Assembly: GCF_000002595.2 (NCBI RefSeq)
Contig: NC_057015.1
Location: 3,172,952 to 3,236,951, forward strand
Reading direction: 5' to 3'
DNA length: 64,000 nt
Source of the DNA: Chlamydomonas reinhardtii
Taxonomy: Eukaryota; Chlorophyta; Chlorophyceae; Chlamydomonadales; Chlamydomonadaceae
Each line of letters starts with the position of its first letter. Position 1 is the stretch's first letter. The notes below the pieces were generated by a model. It was not told the DNA's origin, made no database searches, and saw only the letters and a program-made list of their open reading frames with translations. Below are positions 33,151 to 44,600 of the stretch, in pieces. The translations under genes and the position numbers were made by a program.

Positions 33151-35848
33151 ATGGTTTCCGCTCGCAGCAAGAAGATTGTGAAGGAGCGGGGTCAGGAGCC
33201 CGATGAGTTCGAGGAGCAGGTGGCCCAGGTGCGGACTGGTCGCCGGCAGCGTCCTCGAGTCTATAAATAGTTTCGGACGCTTTCAAATGAATGGACACCG
33301 ATGGGGTACCTATTTTACAGCTCGGCAGCGCGCTGGCGCCCGCAGCCGGCGGCGCTCGCAGAAGCATTCGGCAGCCCTCTCCATGCGCTAACCGCGCGGC
33401 GGCCACTTTTGCAGGCCCTGTTCGACCTGGAGGCTACCAACGCGGAGCTGAAGGCCGACCTGCGTGACCTCTACATCACCTCCGCCAAGGAGGTCGATGT
33501 CGCCAACGGCGCTCGCAAGGCGATCATCATCCACGTAAGCAGCATTGATTCTGGTGGAGCTGGAGCGCTGAGGGGTTTGAGGGGGAGCGCCGGCCGACCG
33601 GTGTTGCGGCTCTCGCGGAATGCCGAGCTTAAAACGGGTTCCCGGTTGTGCAGGTGCCCTACCGCCTGCTGAAGGCTTTCCACAAGATTCAGCAGCGCCT
33701 GGTGCGCGAGCTGGAGAAGAAGTTCAGCGGCCGCGACGTGGTGATTGTCGGCAACCGCCGCATCCTGCCGCCCCCCCGCAACGGCAAGACCGCCTCGCGC
33801 CCCCGCAGCCGCACCCTGACCGCGGTGCGTCGGGAGCAGGCGGGGACGAGCCTTGGGGAGACGCAACTGGAGCCGGGCAGCCGGACAGGGAGGGGCCCGG
33901 GAGATGGGGTGGGAGGGTGGCACGAAAGGCCCAGGCGGCCTGTCACGCGCTGGGTGCAGGGCGTGTCTGTGGCGCAGCGAAGATGGCTTTGTAATTTCGA
34001 TATCAGCTACTGATACCAGCTGCTAGGCATTGTTGGGGTAATTGGCAAGCAAGTAAAAACGGAATGCGCGACGCCAACAGGTGCACGACGCCATTCTGGA
34101 CGACCTGGTGTACCCCACGGAGATCGTGGGCAAGCGCATCCGCTACCGGCTGGACGGCTCCAAGATCCTGAAGGTGAGACTCACAGTAGGAGCAACACGG
34201 GGGACCAATGTGCGCGTACCTGCGCGTGTTCTCACGGCGTCACACCGCATGGAATAACACGGGGCGAACGAAAGCGGGGAAGCAGCAGCTGGAGCGGCGG
34301 AGCGGCAGGCGACAGCTTTTATCAGCGCTGCTGTCCGGGCTTACAGCAGCCGGCGGCGCTCTGGAGCTATCGCGCGCACGCACTTGCTGGTCTAGCTGCC
34401 ATGTCGCGAGTGGCGGGCCGGGCGGAGCGTGGGGGCTCGCCGGAGCGCAGCGTTGGGGGTAAGCGCTGGAGCTGCAAGGCATGGCAGCCGGGCCAGTGGC
34501 TAGACCTGGGGCACCAGCAGCTGCAGCAGCGGCAGCGTCCCGGCGTCTAAGCTGGTATTACAGCGTGTGGTGGCAAGCGTGGTGGCAGGGATGGTGATCG
34601 GGGATTCAGCTCACCAGCTCACCGGCCGGCGGGCGTGTTGATCAGCTACGACAACATTGGACAACCCAACTGGTGGCGGCTGAAGGGCGCGCAGCAGCAG
34701 TAGTAACAGTGAAGCGGCTGAAGCTAATCACACAGCGCTTTCGGACTGGCGGGATGCGCAAACGCAGTTGCGGGGACGGCTGTAGCACTGCAGCTACGTA
34801 GCTCTGGGCTTGCAGCGTGCCGGCCAACACGGCATGTGTACCAGCATGTCATTGCTGTCCGACGTACAGAACTCAGCAGGCGCTGCGGTTGGTTCAGCAG
34901 CAGGTGCATTGGCCAGTACCGCGCTTGCAGCGGAAAAGAAACGGCGGCCCGGCGTTTGCTGGTGCACGGCGCGCGGGCGGACACAGCAGCCACCCACACG
35001 CTCCCGGCGAAGCATGCGCACATCCGCTGTTATGCCCTGCGGGAATCTTCCGCGGACTGTCGTCCGCACACGACGCGCTACGATGCCATCTGACAGCTGC
35101 AGGCAGCAGCCGCTTCTGTCCTTTTGACTCGTGCTTTAGCAGCAGCAAGCGGCCTCTTAACGACCACTCTTACAGCCAACGTCCGGGCAGGCGGGGCAGG
35201 GCTCTGCAGCCGCACGCGCCGCATGCTGCATGCGGCGATTGCGCTCTTTGTTGTGTGTCGCGGTGATCGCCGTCTGTGCTGCACCCGTGCCCGACCCCCC
35301 CCCCCCCGCCACTGCTGCAACACGTGCGCTGTTCAGGTGCACCTGGACCCCAAGGACCGCAACTCCACCGAGTACAAGCTGGAGACCTTCGGCAGCGTGT
35401 ACAAGCGCCTCACAGGTGGGTGCTGGTGGTGCGGGTGTCGTGACTGTGGTTGCGGTCTAGGCTTGCGTGGTTGGATGCACGCGTGCGTGCGTTCGGGGAC
35501 AGATTGTGACAGCCGGTCGTGCTTGGCGTGGTGTGGTGTCGATTGGAAGGATCCAATGAATGGACATGGGTTGGATGGCGGGTCGGCTTCGGTGCAGTGC
35601 GTATGGCTGATGTGGGATGGCAGGGAGCAGCCGTGGTGGCAAAACGAATCGGGTATCGGCGGGGCTTTCATGCGTGTGCGTAATTAAGTCATCGTTGCGC
35701 TGTCCCATGTGACCCACAATGTTTTAATCGCCTTCCGGCCTAGCCCACGGTCAGCCATAGCCTCAACCTGAACGAGTGGATTGCATTGTGTTGTCCCCCT
35801 GCAGGCAAGGACGTGAGCTTCGAGTTCCCGGTCGCCGAGTCCTCGTAA
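33151..35848 (+). CDS. RPS7: 40S ribosomal protein S7 (eS7)
   Basis: Six exons, all with clean splice sites and phases: 33151-33228, 33415-33534, 33654-33824, 34081-34173, 35337-35415, 35805-35848, giving 194 residues, the same length as human RPS7. The N-terminus is [14 protein letters not shown]. Diagnostic segments include [78 protein letters not shown], and the end VSFEFPV. eS7 is a structural protein of the small ribosomal subunit and takes part in 18S rRNA maturation. Intron 4 (34174-35336) is 1.16 kb, far longer than the others; I see no nested gene in it. TGTAA at 35888-35892, 40 nt after the stop, is a typical algal poly(A) signal. Confidence 0.97.
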
Positions 35849-36640
35849 AGCAAGAGAGTGTGCGGGCACTCCCTGTGCTAGTCTTGGTGTAACGTTATTC
35901 TCCGGGAACATGTGTACTTCCACTGACTGACTGTCATCAGCTTGTCTCCAAAGAGCCAGCCGCGGCCAGGCCAGCAGGTGCACGGAAGGCTAGTACGGCA
36001 GCCGCTGCAGCATCATGCAGCGTGAGCCGCTGTAGCATCATGCAGCGTGCTGATCTGCAGTCGCCAAGTCAGTGGAAGGATTTACAGTGGGGCAGGTAGT
36101 GCAAGGAATTATGAGCTCCAGTGCTGAGCAGTGTTCACCATGTGGCCCTGTCGGACTGCGGAGACCGTGCTTACGGCAACGCACAAGCCCACTTCCCTAG
36201 GAAGTGACTCACGGTCTGGACGTCTGGTCCCGAGCCTCAAAATCCTAATATCCGCAATGCGGTACAGAGTTGCATACCTGTGCATACGGACATGCATTGA
36301 CGTGCTTGGAAGAACGCAACACAAGCGAACATGACGACGTGCATCAGGTTCATGACCGCTGCTGCGTGAAGAGCTAAGCCGAGTTGTTGGACTTGCGAAC
36401 GGTACCGTAACACAAATATTATTGGGAACATGCAAAATGCACCCTACAGTGCCCACAAGGGAACAGCAGAACCCCTCGTACTGACGGCCGGGGGAGGCGA
36501 GGGTGGCTGAGTTGGCTCCCGGCGGCCACGTGCTGCAACCGGCCCTCGGACAGTCGGATGGGGCCGAGCGGCGACTATAAAGCCCTTGTTCGACCCACTC
36601 AGTAATCATAACATAGACGATATAGCTGTTGGCATCAAGA
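35849..36640. other. Intergenic; 25-bp direct repeat at about 35998-36050
   Basis: CCGCTG(C/T)AGCATCATGCAGC occurs twice in tandem at about 36000-36050. The rest holds the RPS7 3' end and the 5' region of the cathepsin gene. A long minus-strand frame at 36109-36654 overlaps the cathepsin start and has no recognisable content. Confidence 0.6.
35888..35892 (+). terminator. TGTAA poly(A) signal of RPS7
   Basis: The pentamer TGTAA is the usual polyadenylation signal in Chlamydomonas-type algae. It lies 40 nt after the RPS7 stop. Confidence 0.75.
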
Positions 36641-39463
36641 ATGATGCTCAACACGTCGCCTCAGTTGCTTGTGCTTGCGCTGGCCCTGGCCGCGGGCACT
36701 GCGCATGGTAAGGTTGTGCTCCGCGAGAGCACCGGGCGCCCTTCACGCTATGCGTCGACCATTGTGAGGCACGAGGACATTCCCGAGCTGATGTAAGTAA
36801 CCGCGGGCCGCCCACTCTGCAGGGAATTACCTTATTAAACCGGCTTGATGTGCCCTGCCTCGCTCTGCAGCACCACGCCGCGCTCTCACGAGCTCATCTC
36901 CGAGAAGGATCTGCCAAGGGAGTGGGATTGGGTAAGTTTGCGCGCGAATGGTCATTCAATTTTGACGGCTGGCCGGCTGGGGACGCACCGGCTTCACAGT
37001 TCACCTAGCGTGGGCCTGATTGGTGCCAGAATGCTATGTGGTGCGGGCCCAAGGCTTTAAAGTGACCCAAAAGGCAAACCCTAATGGCCACCTTTCCTTG
37101 CACCGTTTCTGATCAGTAATTTGGCCGCCAGTACACGTGTCCTTGGCTGATATAGATGCCAGATCAGTTGCGTGGACATCAAGGGCATTGGGGATTCTGC
37201 TCGTTGGTTTAAGCGGTCGAATTGCGGCGCGCAGACGATGTTCCTGCAGGGGCAGGTAGTGCGCCCTTGCTGAGGGGTTGCTATGAAGTACACTTACTTA
37301 ACTTGCCGGCCCTTAGCCCACAAGTACCGCGCGGCGCGAATCGCTTGGCCGGTTGTTGACTCGCCGCGCGCTTTTGCCTCTTCCACCCTGGACTCACCCG
37401 CGCAGCGCGCCGTGCCATCGAGCGCCAACAGCGACGACCGCCACAACTACCTGAGCATCATCCGCAACCAGCACATCCCCAAGTACTGCGGCTCCTGTTG
37501 GGCGCACGGCGCCTCCTCGTCCCTGGCTGACCGCATGAACATCAAGATGAAGGTAAACACGCCCTCTCAGGGGCAGACCCTCGGGCATGACCGTGTGCTG
37601 GCGTTCTTCTTCAGTTCCAGGGCTTTCGCAATGCGCAGTACTAATGCTTCGCGGGCGGGCTTACGCTGCCATCCTTGCAATACGCGGGCACGTTGCCTAA
37701 ACCCTTTGCTGGCGGCTCTCGCACCTACAGGGAGCCTGGCCCGGGACCTTCCTCAGGTGCGCGGTGGGCGCCGTGCACAAGCGGGGCGTGTGTCAAGAAT
37801 GTGCCACCTGTACAGCTGTGCGCCTGTGCTGCCCTGGCCGACCAAAATTTCGCCTCCCGCCCGCTTCGTGCATTTATTAACCCCTACCTCACCGCCACCT
37901 CCGTGGCCCCGCTCTATCCACAGCGTCCAGAACATCATCGACTGTGGCGGCGCCGGCTCGTGCAATGGCGGCGACGACCGCCTCGTGTACGTGTACGGTG
38001 CCAAGCACGGCATTCCCCCGGACACCTGCAACCTGTATGTGGCCGCTAACCAGAAGGTGCGCAGATGTGTGCAATTGCTCTTATCCTGAGGTTGAACCGG
38101 CTGAATCCCAGGGCTGCCAGCACAAGCGCGTCCCAGGCGACACCGAGGACATGCGCAGCGATCTTGACCAACGCTTTGTGTCCCTTTGCTACCCGGTCGC
38201 TCCTCGCCCTCTCATCCCCTCCCCGCGCCCGCCCCCCGCAGTGCCACGCCATGCAGCAGTGCTTCACCTGCTGGCCCGACTCAACCTGCGAGCCCATCTA
38301 CGACTACAAGCGCCTCACCGTCTCTGAGCACGGTCGCGTCAGGGTAGGTGCGCCGCCTAGCTAGGTGTTGACAAAGCTGCACATGCGGCCAACGGGTGGT
38401 GGCCTACCGTGTGCGCGAGACTCCACACCTGAATTGCTGATGGCTGACCTGCATTGTCGCAATGCTTACGCCGCGTAACAGGGTCGCTACCAGATGAAGG
38501 CCGAGATCTACAAGCGCGGACCCATCAGCTGCGGCATTGATGCCACCGACCAGCTTGAGAGTGAGTCGCGCGCAGTTGCCCTGCTACATTTCTCGATGAA
38601 ATGCAATGCGCGCCCTCTGCAGGGCGTGGCACAGGCTAGCTGTTGGGACCCTTGCCTCCAACCTGCATGCCCGCATTCTGACCTGCTGGATTATGTTACT
38701 GCACCTGCGCAGCCTACACCGGCGGTGTGTATGCGGAGCGGAAGAGCAACCCCAGTATCAACCACGTGGTGTCGGTGGTGGGTTGGGGCGTGGACCCGGA
38801 GACCGACGTGGAGTACTGGGTCATCCGCAACAGGTGAGCGCGGCCCGACTGGAAATCTCTGCTGGTACAGTGTGGATAGCAGCTCTTGGGGCTAGAGTGG
38901 CCGTGTCTGCATGCGCGTTGGGAGCACACGCGGTTCCACGACTACGCTTGTCCAGCTCACAAGCACTAACGCTGCCTGTTGCCCTGTCCTCCCACCGCAG
39001 CTGGGGCGAGCCCTGGGGCGAGTCTGGCTTCCTGAAACTGGTGACTTCGGCCTACGATGACGGCAACGGCAACATGTACAACCTGGCGATCGAGGATGAC
39101 TGCAACTTTGGCGTGCCGGACCGGTGAGCGAGAATCCTTTACTGAAGTGGCCGCGCAAGCCGGGACATGTACGAGGCGCTGAGAATGCCAAAACACCTTG
39201 CGGGGGTTTACCCGCTGGGAGCGCGTGGCAATTGCGGGCTGCAGCACGTCAGCTAACCATCTGTTTGCACGGCTTCGCCCCTTCCGCGCAGCTGGGTGCC
39301 CGCCGACGACCTGGGTTTCGGCCGCCCTGACGATATGTCCCAGCAGCAGCCAAAGCTGGACGCGGACTTCATCGCCAAGGCCAAGACCGGCGGCGGCAGC
39401 CGCAAAATGATCCTGCCTGGCGTGACCCTGCGCGAGCAGGAGAAGGCGAGCGAGAAGCAGTGA
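36641..39463 (+). CDS. CTSZ: Cathepsin Z/X-type cysteine protease (papain family C1A)
   Basis: Ten exons with consistent phases: 36641-36792, 36871-36931, 37406-37552, 37731-37756, 37924-38056, 38242-38343, 38482-38560, 38713-38833, 39001-39123, 39292-39463; 371 residues. A signal peptide ([19 protein letters not shown]) starts at ATG 36641. Catalytic motifs: [14 protein letters not shown] (nucleophile Cys about residue 102, with the oxyanion Gln), [11 protein letters not shown] (His about 251), [11 protein letters not shown] (Asn about 273). [30 protein letters not shown] and GPISCGI follow cathepsin Z rather than cathepsin L or B. Exon 4 is a 26-nt microexon encoding GAWPGTFL, needed to restore the family sequence. 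A charged tail of about 55 residues after NFGVPDR is longer than in the human enzyme. Expected in the lysosome/vacuole or secreted, acting as a carboxypeptidase. Confidence 0.95.
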
Positions 39464-40443
39464 ATATCAAAGTGATTGCTGAGTCGCGAGAGCGTGTTGG
39501 GCCAGACGTCAGGCATGAGTGATTCTCACGTCTCAGCGGGCGCGTGTGACACCGACAAACCGCGACAAACGGCTTATACTTGCCGAAGGATACGAGTGCT
39601 AAAACGCTCATACTAGAGTGCTTACGTTAACGTATCAGTATTGCTGTGTTTCATGTGTGGTTTGGACGAGGTTTGTGCAACACAAGCCCACGCTCGGACA
39701 CCCGGACTAAGCGCGTGTGCAAGTGCTCTCCCAAACATGCGAACGCCACGACGCTCACTTCAGAACTTGTATCTCCCCTCATGTATGTGCCTTGACGTGA
39801 TTTAATACGGAATCGCTGGGGCCATGTATCTTATTACCCTGTGCCGGCTTGACGAATACTTATCGTTACAGCCGAGCAATTATTGTACAGCTATGTTTGT
39901 GGAGGAGGTGGTTCGTGGAGTGAGGATTCGAGAGGCGAATCTGAACGGACTGTGCGTGGTTACAGGCGACCGGACTCTTGCTTGTCCTGCATGATGCTGC
40001 CGGTGCGCGACGCACACGGTGAGCTGTGGCAAACGGGGGTGGAGGCCTTGCGGGTCGAGGTAAGGAGCAGAAGGAAGCACCAGTACGGACCATGCGTAGC
40101 TTGTGGCCGGTTCGGTGTTGCGGTTGCTGAGTCGCTTCTGCAGGGCAGGGCCGTGGGCATTAGTTCAGCTCATGTAACCTTGCGTTGGACATTTGGACAT
40201 GCCCTCGCTCACCGGTGGATCACGCATGCCGCCTGCCTGGGTATGCGATGGGACAGGGGTTAGGCAGGTTGGCGAGGTCCCGTAGGGTGCAGCTGACGCT
40301 CATACCCCAGTCGGGGTTGGGCCCTGATAGCATGTGATGGCTCGGCGTCTTCGGGAGCTGGGACTGTCCCCTCTGTAACATCCGCATCCATACCCCAAGC
40401 AGACGGCAAACAACACCGGTGGATCACGCATGCCGCCTGCCTG
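39464..40443. other. Intergenic, 3' flank of the cathepsin gene
   Basis: No gene is seen. A short sequence, ACCGGTGGATCACGCATGCC-GCCTGCCTG, occurs at 40211-40239 and again directly left of the hAT-like element (ending 40443). Confidence 0.6.
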
Positions 40444-40911
40444 CAGGGTTGCCTAGTACGCGACCCTCTCTCCATAATACGCGTATTAATACAGCGTACT
40501 AGGATTCCTAGTACAGTACGGTAAAATACGGTGCATAATACGCTGGGCCAGGAAATCCGGGGGGGAAGCCGACGCAAACACGGCACGCGTGCCCGCACCA
40601 TGCCCGAATCGGTGTGAATTTGGATTTGCGCGGTCATAGTCTTCTAGCGGAAGTTCCTTCAACTTATTATGCTCATATTGTTGTAAGAGAACACAGCTGC
40701 AGTGCGGAGAGCAGCCATGGTTCGCAAACTTCGACGGACATCCTTTCCAGCACCCCTCGCGCCCCTCGCCCAGCCACGGCGCTGCCACGGCCCACCCCGC
40801 TGGTTTCCCCAGCACAACGTATTTTCCAACGTACTAGCCGACGAGGGCAGCGTACAGTACGTAGTACAGTACGTAGTACATAGTACGCGTACTACGAACT
40901 AGGCAACCCTG
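40444..40911. mobile_element. Non-autonomous hAT-like element, 468 bp
   Basis: The ends are inverted, CAGGGTTGCCTAGTACGCG at the left and the complement of CAGGGTTGCCTAGTTCGTAG at the right. Flanking 8-mers cctgcctg (40436-40443) and gctgcctg (40912-40919) agree at 7 of 8 bases. A CAGGG start with an 8-bp target duplication fits the hAT superfamily. The subterminal regions are rich in TAGTACGTAGTAC-like repeats that could bind transposase. A segment near 40620-40700 is markedly more AT-rich. No transposase. The left end is shared with 13145-13326. Confidence 0.7.
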
Positions 40912-41699
40912 GCTGCCTGGGTATCATATTGCGCGCGTTTGACGTGCCCTGTCCCTGGACCAGGGCGTCCTTACCTTTGTGACGGAGTGTGTGTGTCTGT
41001 GTGCGTGATTGAGCTATTCCTGAAGGCCGCCCGATGTCACAAGGGACTGACCTGCCAGCAGCAGCGGTGTCCTTGCGAACCCAGTGGGGATTCCAGGCTA
41101 CCTTCTGGCTGCTGCCTGCTAGCACCCGCGCCATGAATGGCACGCGCGCCAAGAGGGCGCCGTGTGTGGATAGTGCCACATTTTCTGGGGCTAAGCCGAA
41201 CCAACATACCCGTTCACAACACTAAATACATATTCATTATCACTAGTCACTGCCATAACCCCACCTTGCGAACCTTCCGTTGACTAGCCTGGCAGCAAGA
41301 AACAACAAGAAGCCCGAACTATACAGCATTTCCAGCAGCAATAGGGAGCCTGGAGCACAGGACCCAGGTGACAAGCGAAAGCAGGTAACCATGGGCTGCC
41401 CGAAGACAAGACTTCACCACCTTTAGCCCTTTTGTCTATTTTTACGTTGATCAATATTTGTCATGTCTCTTGAGAAGAGCTCAGACCCTAAGGCTCCACA
41501 CCAGCATCAGCGCGATTCTGTATGGCATCAGTCTGCATCCGCCTTCGCTAGGAAACCTTAATATGATAAGATTTCAGTATGTAATAGGGGTTGCCGTTGA
41601 CCGCCAGGACAACACCCCTCTCTGCTTGCAGTACCCGCTGGCTACTCAGCACCTACGCGTTGCCCTTGCCGGCCTTGCATCTCCCGCTGAAGCATAGGC
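40912..41699. other. Intergenic, 5' region of the CRAL-TRIO gene
   Basis: No coding exon is recognised. It must include the promoter and 5' UTR of the gene starting at 41700. Confidence 0.5.
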
Positions 41700-44600
41700 A
41701 TGGACAAGGAGGAGGAGCCCCGGTCCTCGCTGGACACCGGTGAGGAGCTCACGTATCAGCGCAACTACCGCAGCACTGCCGGAGGCAAGGGCAGCAACGG
41801 CTCTGATGCAGAGGACGACGGCGAGGACGACGACACGGGGGAGGTCCTGCGCTACAACTCGGTGTACACGCCCCGGGGCATTTCGCAAAAGGCCTTCGGG
41901 GCGTATACCTCTGATGGCGGCGGCGTGTCCTCGCACGGGGGTGCTGGCCCTGGCTCGTCGGTCCCCACGGGCCTGACCCCACGCGCCGGCAACTCCTCTT
42001 ATGCGCCGTTCCGCGGCCTCAATGGCGATGACAGCGGCTCCTATATTGCCGGTCATGACGCCGGTGACACAGGCGAGGCTCCGGGTGCTTACGACGATGA
42101 GGACGACGACGAGGACGGCGACATTGATGAGGGCTTCGCGCGTGCCGCCGCGCTGGTGCGGCATGTGTCCATCTCCACACGCAACGCGGCGGCGGCGGCC
42201 GCCGCCACGGCGGCCCGCACAGCGGTGCTGTCTGAGCGCATCAGCTCGAGGCTGAGCCCCGCTCAGGTAGAGCGTGCCTTCCAGGTGCTCGAGGCGGAGC
42301 GCCAGGCCTCGGACGGCGGCGCTCCTGCTGCAGCAAGCCACGGCGCCGCAGGCAGCGATGGGCACGTGGCAGCTGATGCAGTGGCGCCTGCAGCAAACCT
42401 TGGGTTTGGGAACGATGACGGGGCTGCGTGGGGTGCTGGGTACAGCAACAACGGGAGCGCGGAGCCGGCGGCTGTGACCGCTGCCATGGCCGAGACGGTG
42501 CACGAGGCGGGCGCGCCGTTTGGACTCGATGCCAATTGGTCCACTGCTATGGACAGCGTGCCTCAGGAGTACCCGGCCTCAACCAAGTCGGAAGCAGCAA
42601 CGCCAGTGGCTGGCAACGACCCCTTCGGCGACGCCGACGATGCTTGGGGCAACAGCTCACAGCCGGTGGCGGCCGCGCCGCAACGCAGCAACAGCTTTGG
42701 CGGCGTGGCATTAGACCAGGAAGACACCGCCAGCTCGGCCTGGCCCGCTACGGCCACCAGCACCGCGACCGCAACCACTCTCCAACAACACCACGGAAGT
42801 GCGGGTGCGGGCGAGTCAGGGCTGATGACCATGACGGCATGGTCCGGCGTGGACCTGGCAGACGACGGCGCTGCTGCTGTGCCCAGCTCCGGTGCCCCGG
42901 CAGTTGCGGACGCGGACCCCAGTGATGGCTTTGGCGACAGCGCCCCGCCTGCATGGGGCGCGAGCCTGGCGCAACCGGCACGCGCGTCAGAGCTTGAGGG
43001 GCCCAGCCATGAGGCGGAGCAGTCGCTGCTGTCGCAGTGGCCGGAGCGACAGGAGGAGGAGCCCGGTTTGGAAGCAGCCGCGTCGGCGGACCTGCACGGC
43101 GCAGTGGCGGCCGCGCGCGGCTCCTCCGCCGGCGACAATTCCAGCGACTCTGTCAACCTGCAGCCCGACGACTACCGCATTGCGGCGGCCGCCGGCCTGG
43201 TCAGCCCCGAGCTGGCGGCGCTGCTGGGCGTGCCGGTGTCCAGCCCGGGGGTCTCGGCAGGCGGGGCGTCGCCAGGCGGCGACGTGGCCTCCAACGGCGG
43301 CGCGGCGGAGATGCCTTCACTGTCGCGGGGCCTGGACTCCTTCCGGGACACGCAGGCCGCAGCCGCGGAGGAGGACGACCACATGCTGGAGGAGCTGGCG
43401 GCGGCGGAGGCCGCGGCCGAGGCGGCGGCGGTGGCAGCGGACGCGGCGCGCATTGCGGAGGAGCGCGAGGCGCGGGAGCGGGTGAGCACGACACCGGCGG
43501 CGGCGCGTGAGGTGCAACCGGACCTGGCGCCGCTGCATTACGTGGACTCGGGCGGCCTGGTGGCGGACCTTATCTCGGAGCCGGTGCCGCCCAGCGCCCC
43601 TGTCCCCGTGTCCATGCCTGCTGCCGCAGCGGCGATGCCGACACACGCTGCCAAGGCCGCCGCAGCCCCAGCTGCGGGACAGCGCCGATCGGCGGCGGGC
43701 ACACTAGAGCGCATTGCCACGGTGGGGCGGCACTCGCTGGAGCGTGACCCCTTCGACGCAGGCGACTCGGACGACGACATGGGGGTGGAGGACGTGCCGC
43801 TGACGGATTCCAGCTCGCTGTCGCACCACACTGAAGCCGCGGCTGCAGCTGCGGGGGACGTAGCAGCAGCGCCGGCTGCTGCACGCGCGGCAGCAGCGCC
43901 GCCGCCGCTGCATCAGCAGCCACAACAGCACACGGAGCATCACCGCATGGGCGGTGTTGGCGCTGCTGCTGTCGCCGTGGGCGCGGGTGTGGCGGCGCTA
44001 GCAGGCGCCGCTGCGGCCATGGCGGGCAGGGCTGTGCCGCAGGGAGCTCTTGGCGCGGCGGCACCACCTCCTCAGGTGCAGCAGCAGCCTGGCCAGCAGC
44101 AGCGGCAGATGGTAAGTAATGGGGCTTGTGACAACGGTCGTTGTACCATCAGGTAATTGCCACCACAGCCTCGTAAGTCATGGTCCTCCGTTGATATCTG
44201 TGCGGAAATGACTGACTTCCTCGTTCCGCGTTGCAGGGACCTCACGGACTGGTGCCTGCAGCTGCAATGGCAGCCGGTGCGGCGGCAGCGGCAGCTGCTG
44301 CAAGCTCGCAGCCGCACACCCCGCCGCAGCCCCGTGGACAACAGCCTGGTGCTTCGCCACTGCTGCCGACCAGCGTGCGGCCCAGCCTCTCGCCCGGCAC
44401 ACCTCCGGGCGCCGCAGCTCAGCAGGGCCCGCCGCCGCCCTACAGCGGCTACCCGCCGCAGGGCAGCCCGGGGCCGCACCCCGGCGCGCCGCGGCCGCCC
44501 ATGCAGCAGCCGGGTCCCGGTGGCCCAGCCATGGGTCCGCCAGGTCAGCCCCACGGCCCTCAGGGGCCTATCGTGCAGCAGCCGGGCGTTCGGCCGCCAC

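Noticed and set aside
34174-35336. Possible nested snoRNA or gene in the long RPS7 intron
   Set aside because: I could not find paired C/D or H/ACA boxes or a coding exon by eye.
36109-36654. 181-codon minus-strand frame over the cathepsin promoter
   Set aside because: Overlaps the 5' end of a secure gene on the other strand and shows no protein features.
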